Shown here piece by piece: positions 10,910-21,941 of a DNA stretch of 45,582 nucleotides (positions are counted from its first letter, which is position 1; every line of letters begins with the position of its first letter). The translations under genes were made by a program, and so were the position numbers. The notes under the pieces are model-generated. The model searched no databases. It worked only from the letters and a program-made list of their open reading frames with translations, and was not told the origin of the DNA. The stretch is from Mucidula mucida (lineage: Eukaryota > Basidiomycota > Agaricomycetes > Agaricales > Physalacriaceae), in assembly GCA_015501055.1 (NCBI GenBank), contig JADNYV010000277.1, forward strand, positions 1 to 45,582. Reading direction: 5' to 3'.

Positions 10910-13726
10910 TTATACAATATCAGAAACATCACTTCTCCACCCACATCCCCCTGCGTACATTGCCTCTTCCCTCTCCAGCCTTTGCGGAGCATCGTCCATT
11001 TCCTGCCGGAGCGCACCCACCCCTTGCCTAACTTCCGCCTCCACCTCCATCACCTCTCCCACAACTCGCTCCTCGGCCGCGTGTATGTCGTCCACCGCCC
11101 TCTCATACAACCCGCTCGGCGACTCCAGCGGCGCCGGCTCACCCTTCGCTGGAAGCAGCTGCGGAACGACACCGACAGCCAACTTAGCTGTAGTATCCGG
11201 CCCATCACCGTCCGGCTGCGCCACAATGTCCATCTGGACGCCCTTCATCGATACCGTAGGCTCTACACTCATCTCAAAGTTCCTGTCTGGAAGTAACGTC
11301 CCAACCGCATGCGCTATAGCGCCCCACAAACTCCTCTTGTTCTCTTTCGTCTCGACGGCAACGATGTGCGCGAACAATCCAACTTCTTCTACAGCAGCCT
11401 TGATGACACTCTCCATCAACCCTTCCATCTGCTTCTTCACGAACCACGTCGCCAGCGGGAGGATCAGTGGATTGACTAGTCCGCCATTCAGCATCCAATG
11501 CCTCGAGTCCGAAAGTTCGACGCGAAAACCCATGGAGGGCGGGAAATTGACCTTGACCGACTGGACGGAAAGCTGCGCTTGGACCTCCTGCTCCATCACC
11601 CCGGTGAGGTCGACAACCAAGTCGATACTTCCCTCGTCCGAGCCGCCGCCAAAGCAGATATCCACTCCCACTACACCCTCGTCTCTATATCCAAGGAATG
11701 GCTTGTACCGCAGATAATACCCAATATCATCAAGGCTGACGACCTCCTTATGCTCGCCCGCCAGTAATCCTTCCACGTGAATATAAGTCTTGTTGGCAGA
11801 CCGCATAATGGTAGACTCGGATGAAGCGAAATCTAGATGGACCTCGTTCGATTGCTTGACGTGGACAGAGCTCGGCATAGACCAGCTCGTGGCGCGCCCG
11901 TCATCCGAGATATCGTCCTCTTTACCAGCCAAAGAAACCCTCGTCAATCGCCCATCTAGCGCCAAATCCACGGACGCATCTGTATATTCCACGCGAGGAA
12001 TCGGGATGATCATCCCTTGCCCATCAGTGAGGCTCATACGCAGCACCCCTTCGCAGAACGACACCACCACTGTCCATACAAATGCGGTCGCGTCGTTCCA
12101 TAATATCTCCGACAAGTGGCGCCCGCGCTCATTTACCGGACGAATAGTGGACGCATATCCCTCGACGTCCGCCATCAGAGAGGTTACTGCCACCAATAAT
12201 CGATTCGTCATCGTGTCGTGTTGTAGAGCCATAATAAATTCGTTCAACTCGGCTGTGAAATTGCTAAAAGCCGAATTTTGGGCCCGATAGTGACCATATA
12301 CGACTTTAGCCCGGTCGAAGAGATGGAGGGTGTCCTGTTTTGCCGCGGGAGCATCAATGTAACCCGACGACGCATCCAAGGCGCGCGCAAGGAAAGCCCG
12401 GACTTCCGTGACATAGCCTTGTATTTCGTTTGACAAACCATCGGCGCTGTCTGAGTGATAAAAGAAGTTGTTGGTGGCATCGAGGAGCGCTGAGAGCGAT
12501 TTCCCAGAAGCAAGGCGTTCCAGAATGGGGCGCATGTCCCCGAGCGCGGATTTATAGGGACGAATGATACGTCCAGTCGCTCTTCGCGTTTCGTCTGAAA
12601 CTGTTTCTGTAGTCTTCCCAAAGGAGGAATCGAGATACTTCTCCGCAAGGTTGAGGAGCGTATTGATAGCCTGAACTTGTTCGGGGTTCTGTCGAGCTTC
12701 GGAGAGCATCTATATCAGATAGTGTTATTCAAAAACGTTGGACAAGCCTAACCAAAAGAACTGACAACTTGAAACGCATCTGCAAGTACAGACAACTCGT
12801 GCTTATCCTCACGAGAAATATGCTTCGAGCGGATTCTGTGGTATGGGAAGGGGGGATCGTAGCATCGTCGATAACTTCCCTTACCACGCCTTGCACCTCG
12901 GATGGCAGGTGTTCAAGATTGGATACAGACGTATCAATGTCTCCCACCACTTTCGTTGCGACCTCCTGGGCAGTGACCTCTACGCCTTCGGCTATATGCT
13001 CTACCTTTTCTGCGGCATCTCGCACTGTTTCAGCAACATCACCTATATCGCTCGCTAACTCGGTAGCAGCATCTTGAGTAACTTTGGCGACGGAGGATAG
13101 GAAGAGACGAAATGCGGCGGAAGTAACGAATAGACTAAGAATAGTGGCGCAGGATTGAGTGAAGTCGTAGATGTCGCGTTCGAGTTCATGAGCGGATACT
13201 ACATAAGCGATATAAATTCCAAGTCTAGGAAGGAAATAATAAAACTCACCGTTATTTTGAATAGCGTCCGAAGTGTCGGTGGCTACATAGACGGCTGCTT
13301 CAGTCGGGGGTGGGATTTGGCGGACATGATACAACAATTCTTGTAGTCTAGCATCATCTAGCACCAACGAATTAGCTTCGAGCAGGTGAGAAACAAAAAA
13401 AACACACAATTCTTCTCCAGTCCAAATACTAAGACAAGTTCGCAGATCTCCCTAACGTCCTGTAGTATTTTCCGTCCTGGTTGGCTCAGTTTACCGTACC
13501 GCTGCTCTTTCAAAACGTTAGACCTGAGAAGAGCGCGTATAATGCCGTCAATTTGGTCCTGGGAGGGGTACTTTCCGGCTCTCAAAGCAGCGACGACGGC
13601 TACCGCCTTGCGAGATAGACTGTGTATTGTCGCTGGATCTGCGACATTCGCGAGTAAAGGCGTCCTTTCCGATGCATCACGAATCGGCTTCCGCCGAGGA
13701 CCACAGCACGAAGCGCATTGGCCCAT
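10910..13726 (-). CDS. HAM1a: HAM1-like, probable lipid-binding membrane-associated protein
   Basis: Resembles fungal HAM1-like proteins (HAM1 N-terminal plus DUF4449/HAM1 C-terminal). The family is known mainly by sequence; a BPI/TULIP-like lipid-binding fold is an inference. Model: complement(join(10910..12709, 12813..13198, 13250..13357, 13408..13726)), 870 aa. I chose the inner Met (MGQCASCC), four codons after the first ATG, because it gives a Gly2 myristoylation signal and palmitoylatable cysteines. ERTPLL follows near the N-terminus, as in relatives. Family-like blocks include IPIPRVEYTD and the region from GYYLRYKPF to the ATWFVKKQ segment. The last intron uses GTGAGG as donor and a TATAG acceptor, which keeps frame; a later GTTGTC donor would not. 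A TATATA element lies at about 13821. This is the intact member of the HAM1a/HAM1b pair. Confidence 0.8.
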
Positions 13727-13738
13727 TTGACTGTTCAT

Positions 13739-14311
13739 TTCCCGTCAATTTATAGACATTATTTGGAGAGTAGGACGAACTGGAGAGTAATCTGTCTTTA
13801 GACTATGGGAAAAGCGCAGCTATATAACAATGATATCAGAATTGAGGAGTACCGAGCATTAACAGCTATACAGCGGTTGAAGTCGCGAGTCGCGGCAACA
13901 TGATGATGGTGCGGAGGCAAGGCGCGTCAGCGACGTCGCGTCCAGAATAGGAAATGCTCCTTCCAAAACAAGCACTGTGCGCCATGACCACTTGCATTTG
14001 TTGCTTCAATTCATACAAAAGTTATCCAAACGTTGAGAAAGCTCCGGCAAGTTACCTGGAGCGCCGTTCGCCAGAAATCATTTAGAGGGTATGCGCTTGT
14101 TTTTCTGATGATGACTCGCTCGCTACTAGCATTGTACGAACAGTAGCTGCACGGCAGCGTTCTACTCCATCAGAGTAGTACTACGAGAAATTTTTTTTAG
14201 CTCAGAAATTCCCCACGGACATCGAATTCTACAACACAATGACAAGTCTAGTATATACACATATATAGAGGGAGACGTGTCTTAACACCTAGTACACTGC
14301 TGCCTGAAAGC
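13739..14311. other. HAM1a promoter and spacer to F-box2
   Basis: Bases 13739-13995 are the upstream region of HAM1a, clearly homologous in inverse to 21665-21930 upstream of HAM1b. The homology stops near 13995, which marks the inner edge of the left palindrome arm. The TATATA element at about 13821 reads GACATAG in the HAM1b copy. Nothing recognisable follows to 14311. Confidence 0.55.
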
Positions 14312-16046
14312 CTACCGCCGACCTGTCAGACTCAACTCGGTCAACACAAGGTCCCGTAGTCGATCCATATCACCATCAGAGAAATGCCAACATGACAGTG
14401 GATGCTTCGACATTGTAAAAGAAAAGACGCCCAAGTCGGAGGGAGCTTTGGAGCGTTCCGTGATTGCCTCGAACATCCGAGAAACAAAGCTGAATTCATG
14501 ACGATGAGGGTTATTATCTTCCGTTTTCTCAGAGCGTCTGAAGGGGCAGCTATCGGAAGCTGCAGAGCCTGGAAGTAAAGAAAATGTGGTATCGGTCCTT
14601 CTGTCCCCGAGGACCGCGAATAGTCTGCAAAGAACTTCGTCGCACGCCCGGGCCGCCCCTCTGGCCCAAATGACACGCATGTTAAGGATTTCAAGCGTCG
14701 GAACAATGTCCAGTAGTCGCAGAAACTCGTCGACCAATGTGAAGTCGGATGACAGTACCAACGAGACCAGTGAGCAGTGCGACGCCAAGACCATTTTTAA
14801 AGCGCGCCTGAATACCGGTCCACTCGTATCGCACTTGAAGGATGGGTTGTCACCATTGTGGGCGTAGTCCCCGATGGTAAGGGTACGCATGGATGGGAAA
14901 TAGAAGGTGTCTAGGCTCTAGCACGTCCGTCTGTGAAGTAACAAGATGCAGAACACTCTCATTTACAATGCGACAGGAGGCGTTCGAGGGTTGACCGTTT
15001 GGATAACACGAGAGCAACAAACAACTTTCGAGAAGTGGAAACGTTTTCTTTGAAAGTAACAGTCGCCCGTATAGCGCAGCGAGCTGGTGCCCGGTGGAAC
15101 GGCACGAGAGTTGTCGAATTCGTTGACATGGAATGGGGAGGATATTGATTACCTGTGAGACTTTATCATACATTCGGATATGCACAGTCTCTAGCAGTGG
15201 AGCAGTGAAGAGTGCCAACAATACCGGGGAAGAATCCGGGATGTCTTCATATTCCCCTCCTGAAATGTTCAGGGAACGAAGAAGAGGCAATCGGTGTTCT
15301 AGACGACAAAACAACTCCACAACAACGCGTACCAAGTCGTCGTCACTCTCGACAGTGATACTCTCCCATCTTGAAGAGGAGGATGAAATGGTGTCGACGA
15401 CTTGACAGAAGTATGGCAAGCTAATGCGCCGAGCGTAATTATGGTACCACATACCCGGAGAAAGTGTCATATGAAGAGGGCGAGACCCAGAGAATTGAAG
15501 GGCTTGTGAAAAAGTAGCGGGTCGCAGTTTTTTACCGACCTGGATCTTGACGACCATATTGCACCATAGCGGGGAATATCCCTCAACGACGCTTGCCCAT
15601 TTTCGACAGACCGCCCTCAACTTCCAGGGCCCCTCATCCTGGCGGTCAACTACGAAGCCCCCATCGCCGCAAGCATGGATAAATATTTCCGAAAGGATCT
15701 CGTCGGGCAGCCACCTCAACTTCGAAAGTGCCCAGCCATGTTTGACTAGGGGGTTCAGAGCACGTCGACGTGCGCGCAGCCGCTCCAATGCGATTTCCAG
15801 ATTTTTGATATCTTGGGTGATGCGACTGTTTTCGAGATCGATGTGTTCCTTGGACGACGCGACAGCAGTGGCCTGGAGGCATGTAGGTTCGTCGTTGTGG
15901 GATAGAACAGTCCTAACAGCCCCATCTATGGAGTACGAATCGATCCAGTCGTAAGAGGAGCAGATGTCCCGAACAAGTCTAAGGTTACGGGAATCATGAT
16001 GAGCTTAGGGTATCAAGTAGTGTAAAGCATGCACTCACTTCGCCAT
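14312..16046 (-). pseudogene. F-box-like protein 2, frameshifted
   Basis: A close paralogue of F-box1. The first exon (16046-16039, Met-Ala-Lys) and an intron to 15979 match the F-box1 exon structure, and the second exon begins LVRDICSSYDWID. The F-box is intact (LRWLPDEILSEIFIHACGD ... WKLRAVCRKWASVVEG). After DVLEP, near 14905-14925, the frame changes and the homologous protein continues in another frame (FPSMRTLTIGD ...). A second, locally compensated frame change sits in the segment after FSLLP (about 14540-14590). A full-length product is therefore not expected unless these are sequence errors; a truncated protein keeping the F-box (about 375 aa) is possible. Transcribed divergently from F-box3. 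Confidence 0.7.
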
Positions 16047-16357
16047 CGCACGGCTTACGTGGCTCTGGGAAAAGCGTAAATCATTTCGTGCATCCGAAAC
16101 GGCAACGAGCATACCATTTGGATAGGAAGGAAAATCTAGTGGTGGTCGAAAGCAAGCCTTCGTGTCAATACAATCAAATGTTTCATTTGTTCGCCCAAAT
16201 CTGGTCAGGTGATTCGCGCGCCCCAACTCTCTGCCGCCGGCAATATCAGCTTCAACCCGACGTTCATCAGTGGCATTCTGTGCACACTTTTTCGCTCTTC
16301 TTACTCGCACTCAAAGAGAGACTTCTGCCCGTCGTAAGTCCAGTATCAACTTGACCA
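16047..16357. promoter_or_regulatory. Divergent promoter F-box2 / F-box3
   Basis: About 310 bp separate the start of F-box2 (-) from the start of F-box3 (+), so the two share an upstream region. A pyrimidine-rich stretch (about 16285-16310) precedes F-box3, as is common near fungal start sites. No clear TATA box is seen. Confidence 0.4.
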
Positions 16358-17776
16358 ATGTCGTCTGACTTGCATATCAAGTTGAAGAGGATGCAGGCGA
16401 CGCCGGGCCTTGGCAATTTCCCAGCAGACGTATTGTCAGAGATTTTCCTCCATGGCCATCAAGATGAATACGATTCCACGAACATGTCGGGGATAGGCTC
16501 ACCATGGAACGTATCCCGCGTCTGCAGCCATTGGCGGTCTGTCGCTTTAGGATATTCACGATTATGGTCGCGATTCCGTGTCGTTCCGCAGGACCTTCGC
16601 ATTCGCCGAGGCGAGGAACCTGTTATCGCGCCTTTGTCTGCCATACTCTTTAGATCAGAGCCTGTCCCTCTCTGGTTCGAGTTTACTGCCAATGCCCCAG
16701 CCGATGAAGGATACAATCCATGGCCAGCATTGGAAAAGCTAGCAAAGGAAAGCCGCAGATGGCGAAGCGTCTTTTGGATGCTCCCGGACGAGAATTTACG
16801 CGTTCTTCTCAGCATGGTTCACGATGTCAGTCACTTAGAATCTTTTGGACTCTCCAACTCGCGCTACCCGCCTCCAGAATCCCCAACGGACATGCCCATT
16901 CCGTTTTTGGACAAATTCCTCATTGCACCCAAGCTTCGATGCGTCCAGTTGGATGATGTTGATCTGGAATTAAACCTGCCTTGGGCGCAGCTTGTTTCTT
17001 TCAAGTATTTATATCAAAGTCCTCGGGTACTTGATTACCTTGCTGCCATTCCGTTTTGCTCCCCAAATCTAGGGCAGTTTATTATCCGGCCCAACTTGAA
17101 ATCGCTCTTCGATCTACAGACCATTACTCCGCTTGATTTTTCATCGAGATCTACGTACGTGCATCGTGAAATGAAGGAACTTGTCACAAACAAGGACATC
17201 TTCCTTCACCGCCTCACGCTACCTAATGTGCGGGCTCTTGTAGTTACGCCCAGAAACCCAACGCCAGGACTCTTAGGCTCGCTTCTCCAGCGCTCGAGGT
17301 GTCATAGCCTTCACACTCTGTTTGCCATTGTATTGTCTCGCGATATTCCTGTTATTTTCGAGAACGCAAGCACAGTCACAGATCTGACCTTGATTGTCTG
17401 CTACAGGACCATTGACCCACTTCGTTCCTTGGCATCCGATAAAAATTTACTGCCTCGAATGCGCTTTTTGGAGATCAAAATCATCGACAATCCATGCAAT
17501 TACCATTCCAATGACGACTTGCACGTAGCCGGCGCCACTGCAACAGCCGAGATCCTGCATGCCTTTGTTGTTCGATGGAGGTTGCTCAAAGCACGTCTTA
17601 CCATCATGGGATGTACGTCAAATATTCCTAGAGAGAAATGGAGCCAAGTCGGTGCAATCGTCCGTTTACAGAGGTTGAAGGATGAAGAAGGAGTCAATTT
17701 ACAGTTGGAGTTATGTGGTAGGTGTCCTGGCTCGCCGCTCCATAATGAGTATCTGCTAGATGCTCACAATTTGTAG
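16358..17776 (+). CDS. F-box-like protein 3
   Basis: A single-exon reading frame of 472 aa. An F-box-like segment lies at about residues 18-70 (GLGNFPADVLSEIFLHG ... WNVSRVCSHWRSVALGYSRLW). The remainder is leucine-rich and LRR-like, as in many Agaricomycete F-box proteins, so a role as SCF substrate adaptor is inferred; the substrate is unknown. It is divergent in sequence from F-box1, 2 and 4 and lacks their LVRDICSSYDWID leader. The start is the first ATG; a small upstream exon cannot be excluded. A decayed copy of its 3' end and flank is present at 28318-28800 on the other strand. Confidence 0.72.
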   Translation: MSSDLHIKLKRMQATPGLGNFPADVLSEIFLHGHQDEYDSTNMSGIGSPWNVSRVCSHWRSVALGYSRLWSRFRVVPQDLRIRRGEEPVIAPLSAILFRSEPVPLWFEFTANAPADEGYNPWPALEKLAKESRRWRSVFWMLPDENLRVLLSMVHDVSHLESFGLSNSRYPPPESPTDMPIPFLDKFLIAPKLRCVQLDDVDLELNLPWAQLVSFKYLYQSPRVLDYLAAIPFCSPNLGQFIIRPNLKSLFDLQTITPLDFSSRSTYVHREMKELVTNKDIFLHRLTLPNVRALVVTPRNPTPGLLGSLLQRSRCHSLHTLFAIVLSRDIPVIFENASTVTDLTLIVCYRTIDPLRSLASDKNLLPRMRFLEIKIIDNPCNYHSNDDLHVAGATATAEILHAFVVRWRLLKARLTIMGCTSNIPREKWSQVGAIVRLQRLKDEEGVNLQLELCGRCPGSPLHNEYLLDAHNL

Positions 17777-20081
17777 GTCAGGATTATATCCTCTGATCTT
17801 GTACGCCGTATTGAAAGCTTTTACTCTGCTCGCTTTGTATTCTTTCCCGTTTGCAGCTGTAATGATTGAATTCATCGTCCTGGAAAAGGTTGTTGGCGTG
17901 CTCTGTGTGGACGAGGGTGTTCAACGGTAAGCCAGAGCTTATCGATTCGAAGTACATCTTCGACGCATTCGTCGTCGGGAATATCGAGCGGGCAGAGATA
18001 TATTTAATCTGGGCGACCCGGGCAAGGGCACGATACTGCTTGGCGACCAACCATAGGTGAGGTGCCTCTTAACGCAATTTTAATGTGTCATTAACATCTG
18101 GTCAAAGACGTTAAGCCTCACAAACGTCCCTAGCCTGCCTTGCAACCGTGCACAGGCTTGCAAGTGAGGGCGTGAGGCTGAACAAGTGGATCCATTCCTC
18201 CTCCTATCACCACCGTTTCCATTGAAGACATCTTCTCATGGAGAACGAAGGTTTTAGCGAGAACCCTTATCTCGGTAGTACTACCGTCTCCGAGTCTGAA
18301 GTCCTGAGTGCTCGGATTTTGGGAACCTACAAACTTTGTTTTGCCGAGCCAGTCCAAATCGACAGTTACTCGGCTGATTGACTGTCATCAAGTGGGACTG
18401 GGGGAGTCTACCTTTGGATCCCACACTCAAGGAAACATCGATGTATCCGAGCGTTACCCGTCAAGTGACCGACTTGGTCTATGAAGAAATTTTATTACAG
18501 GCTGAAAGGTATTCATAGAGACCTGTGTCCGCATGTATGCGCTGTGAGCCGAGAGCGTGAGATGGTGAGTGCCATTGTCTTACTATACGTCGTTCGAGAG
18601 TCAACTTTCATACGCTTGGTCGCTTTTTCTTTCCCTCATCACCCTGTCTTTGGGATATGGGTGGGTTCCATCGTCTTCTGAGACTCAACTACTTGCCCAC
18701 TTCTTGGGCGCCTCGTTTTGTTTGCTTGCGCGCATAGGAGACGATTTAGACAAACTGCTTTGTCGGAAAATCGATCGCATCCTCAACTCAGTCTTTACTT
18801 GTTACGACATTCTATCATGTGTTGGGTCCTGTCCAAACAATCGTGGTGAGTTTGCTTCATATGGCATTGTTTCAATTGGAGGCGTAGCTGACAATGAGCC
18901 GCATAGGTGATGTGGATCCGCCGTCTGTATAGGAGACTTCTCTAGTACGACATTGTCTTCAACGAAACCTATTCGGGGTTGACATGAGGATTAGACACCT
19001 GTGCCCTTATATAGAGTGCCTTGCCGTTGAACCGAAACGGACCGTTCACGCCAGCTGCGCTAGATGTCGACTGTTAACTATTCCTGGTGTAGCGCTCACC
19101 CGGCAACGGAACTCCGAGTGTACGTTCGCATTAAATGATGTCGAGCTCTAGGTGACTATCTATATCCATTACAATCTATATATCAAGGGTGTTGCCTTGA
19201 TCGTTTCTCTTTTATAGTTACGTCCCGGTAGGCGTTCAATACCTTGTTTGGAAGGTGACGCCACGAATTCTTGATCTCGGACAACCAACATTGGGCGTAT
19301 GATAATCAGATGGGACCTCGCCTTTCCTTTCTGCTTTCATCTAACTGGCGACTCCTATCAATCAGCAATACCCGGACTTTGACCTTTGGCTGGCAGTTGC
19401 TGGCGTACATCAATTCAGTCAACGTGCTAATGCGCTAATGAAACTTTGAGTTTCTGTCTGGGACTTTAGGCTCTTCGAGACTTTCGTCTACTTTGCAGAG
19501 GAGTCGTCCGTACCTCCAATCCCAAGGCCGCCTCGTTTTCCCCGAATTTCTACCATTCTCCACTCTCATCATTATGCCGTCTTCGTGTTGTCCTTCTGCC
19601 ACATGCAGGAATCATCATTTCTGATTTCTTCTATCGTTTAGCGGACCCACCTGGCGGGCCGTGCATCGGATATGCGACCTCGTGGTTTAATCCAGTCGGG
19701 AAAGGCTCAATGCCGGGTCCTCAAGCAATTCAGTATATATCTCCTCCATCAAACCCGGTAAATTAACAGAGAGTATATCTTTACCGTCTATATTCGAGCT
19801 CCGAGTCGGCCATACTGAGGATGAGCGGAGCATTCTCGATGTCGTAACCCCTCACGGCATGGTTGTCGTGCGACTACCAGTCAATTTGGAATTGAGAATG
19901 CAACGAATGTTCATTAACTGTTTTGGTGGGGGCAACGTGTGACAACCGGTAAATTGACAGCTGTCACACATGCGTCCTGAAGCTTGAACCTCGACGGCGA
20001 CGGCGATGTGCCATTTTGTTTCCCGTATCCTTCGACGACACCGCGCCCAAGTGTAGCGACGACGACGGCCAGCAAGTGCGC
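17777..20081. other. Intergenic F-box3 to G-alpha
   Basis: No gene is convincingly supported. Bases 17780-17960 and about 18370-18470 are homologous to the inverted sequence at 28318-28595, so the F-box3 3' flank was copied too. Within the first block a peptide containing ACS, TR and GKPEL(I/V)DS is readable in both copies, possibly an old exon. Open frames at 17866-18060 and 18569-18910 have no recognisable features. The centre of the palindrome (about 17.83 kb) falls near the left end of this interval. Confidence 0.45.
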
Positions 20082-21249
20082 ATGGGCCAGTGTGCCTCTG
20101 TCTCCCAGGACCAGGCCCGGTCGGATGACATCGACAAGCAGCTCGAGGTCGACGGGCGGCAGTTCAAGCGGGAATGCAAGATCTTGCTGCTCGGTGCGCT
20201 CCATTTATCCCTCTTACTAGGACGGCTCTCACAGCGATGGCAGGGTCGGGAGAGTCGGGCAAATCTACGATTGTCAAACAGATGAAGATCATCCACCAGG
20301 GCGGCTTTACGCACGACGAGCTCGATGCGTACAAGCCTATAATATTCCGGAACGTGATGGAGTCGGCGGTGGCTATCGTGCAGGCCATGCAGAAGCTCGG
20401 GATATCCTACGCTGCGGAGGAGAACCAGGTTATCGCGGACAAGGTGCTCTCCCACGGGGCGAACGAAGCGCTTACGGCGGAGCTGGCGAGCGCGCTGCAT
20501 GTGTTTGTGCAGGACACAGCGGTGTGTCGGGTGCTGGACGAGCATGCGAGCGAGTTTTATTTGATGGACAGCGCAGAGTACTTTTTCGCGGAGATTCTGC
20601 GTATTGGCGCGCCGAGGTATCGCCCGAACGAGACGGATGTCCTACGCGCACGGGCGACGACGACGGCAATAACAGAGACGCGCTTTATGATGGGCAATTT
20701 GGAGATCCATATGTTTGATGTTGGGGGTCAGCGCTCGGAACGCCGCAAATGGATACACTGCTTCGAGTCGGTTACTTCGATTATATTCTGCATGGCGTTA
20801 TCGGAGTATTCGCAGGTGCTGCTTCCCGCGGAGGATCCGTCGCAGACGCAGAATCGCCTCACGGAATCCCTGGTCCTCTTCTCGAGTGTCGTCAATTCGC
20901 GGTGGTTTCTACGGACGAGTATTGTGTTGTTCTTGAACAAGAAGGATGTCTTCAAGGAGAAGATAAAACGAGGCAAGATACCGTTGGAACGGTATTTTCC
21001 GGAGTATAATGGAGGGAGGGATGTGAACAAGGCGGCAAAGTATATCTTGTGGAGATTTATGAAGGAGAATAGGGCTCGATTGAGCGTGTATCCACAGTAA
21101 GCTTTCTCTTCTCCTTTTCTTCTCGGTGTTTGGCTGACATCTTGGCCAGTTTGACACAGGCGACTGACACCGATAACATACGTTTCGTGTTTACTGCGGT
21201 GAAGGAGACGATATTGCAGAATGCGCTGAAAGACTCGGGGATACTTTGA
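20082..21249 (+). CDS. Heterotrimeric G-protein alpha subunit
   Basis: GTP-binding signalling subunit coupled to receptors at the plasma membrane. Model: join(20082..20193, 20244..21096, 21150..21249), 354 aa, the normal length. MGQCAS at the N-terminus carries Gly2 for myristoylation and Cys4 for palmitoylation. The P-loop GSGESGKST (residues 38-46) is created by splicing the first intron. Switch I has the catalytic Arg174 ([10 protein letters not shown]), switch II is DVGGQ with catalytic Gln200, and the base-recognition motif is NKKD (269-272). The G5 motif reads TQAT, where TCAT is usual. The C-terminus LKDSGIL has Ser where many Gi-type subunits have the pertussis-toxin Cys. Two introns only. 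All GTPase residues are present, so it should be active; the subfamily and receptor partner are not assignable by eye. Confidence 0.95.
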
Positions 21250-21941
21250 ATCTCTGCGTTACTTGGGCATTCGCTGTCTGTCGTGTACATCTACTATCTT
21301 GGCGAGGGGGAGGTGAGATGCGCCCACATCTACTATCTAGCACCACTACTTACATGGGTTGACTCGGCTAACTTATTCTCCTATTTTGTGTACTTTGTGA
21401 TTCGTGTACTTTTAGGATGTATTTACTATAATGACTTGATGACCGCCGTGCGGCATTTCTGAGCTAAGCTTATTCCATAGTACATTGATACAGTTAACAC
21501 TGCTGCATTGAACATCGCGAGAGCGTTCGCAATTGTCTGAAATATGCGTATACAGGCTCTATGAACGCTGCTCTTCTTTGAGTTGATTCAACGCTTGAAT
21601 AGTCTGGCTATACAATTTGGATGATTAATTGAAGTCATCACTTTCGTATGAAGTGAAGTACTTATAGGGCATCAAGACGATCGTGGCGCACATTGCTTGT
21701 TTCGGAAGGAGCATCTCCTGTTGTGGACGCGACGTCACTAACGCGTCTTGCCTCCGTACCACCATCGTGCTGCCTCGACTCGCGACCTCAACTACTGTAT
21801 AGCTGTTAATGTGCGGTACGCCACAATTCTTTGATTATTGTGACATAGCTGAGCGTTTCCTATAGTCTAAAGACAAATTACTCTTCAGTTCGTCCCAGTC
21901 TCCAAGTAATGTCTATAAATTGACGGGAAATGGACAGTCAA
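21250..21941. promoter_or_regulatory. Spacer and HAM1b upstream region
   Basis: After the G-alpha stop nothing recognisable is seen to about 21665. Bases 21665-21930 then mirror the HAM1a upstream region (13739-13995). The TATATA element of HAM1a is GACATAG here. This point is the inner edge of the right palindrome arm. Confidence 0.5.

Noticed and set aside
18569..18910. Hydrophobic open frame as a small membrane protein
   Set aside because: No paralogue, splice support, domain or promoter signal; its length is compatible with chance.
20082..21249. Mating-type or pheromone-receptor locus
   Set aside because: A G-alpha gene alone is not diagnostic. No homeodomain, receptor or pheromone-precursor gene is seen.
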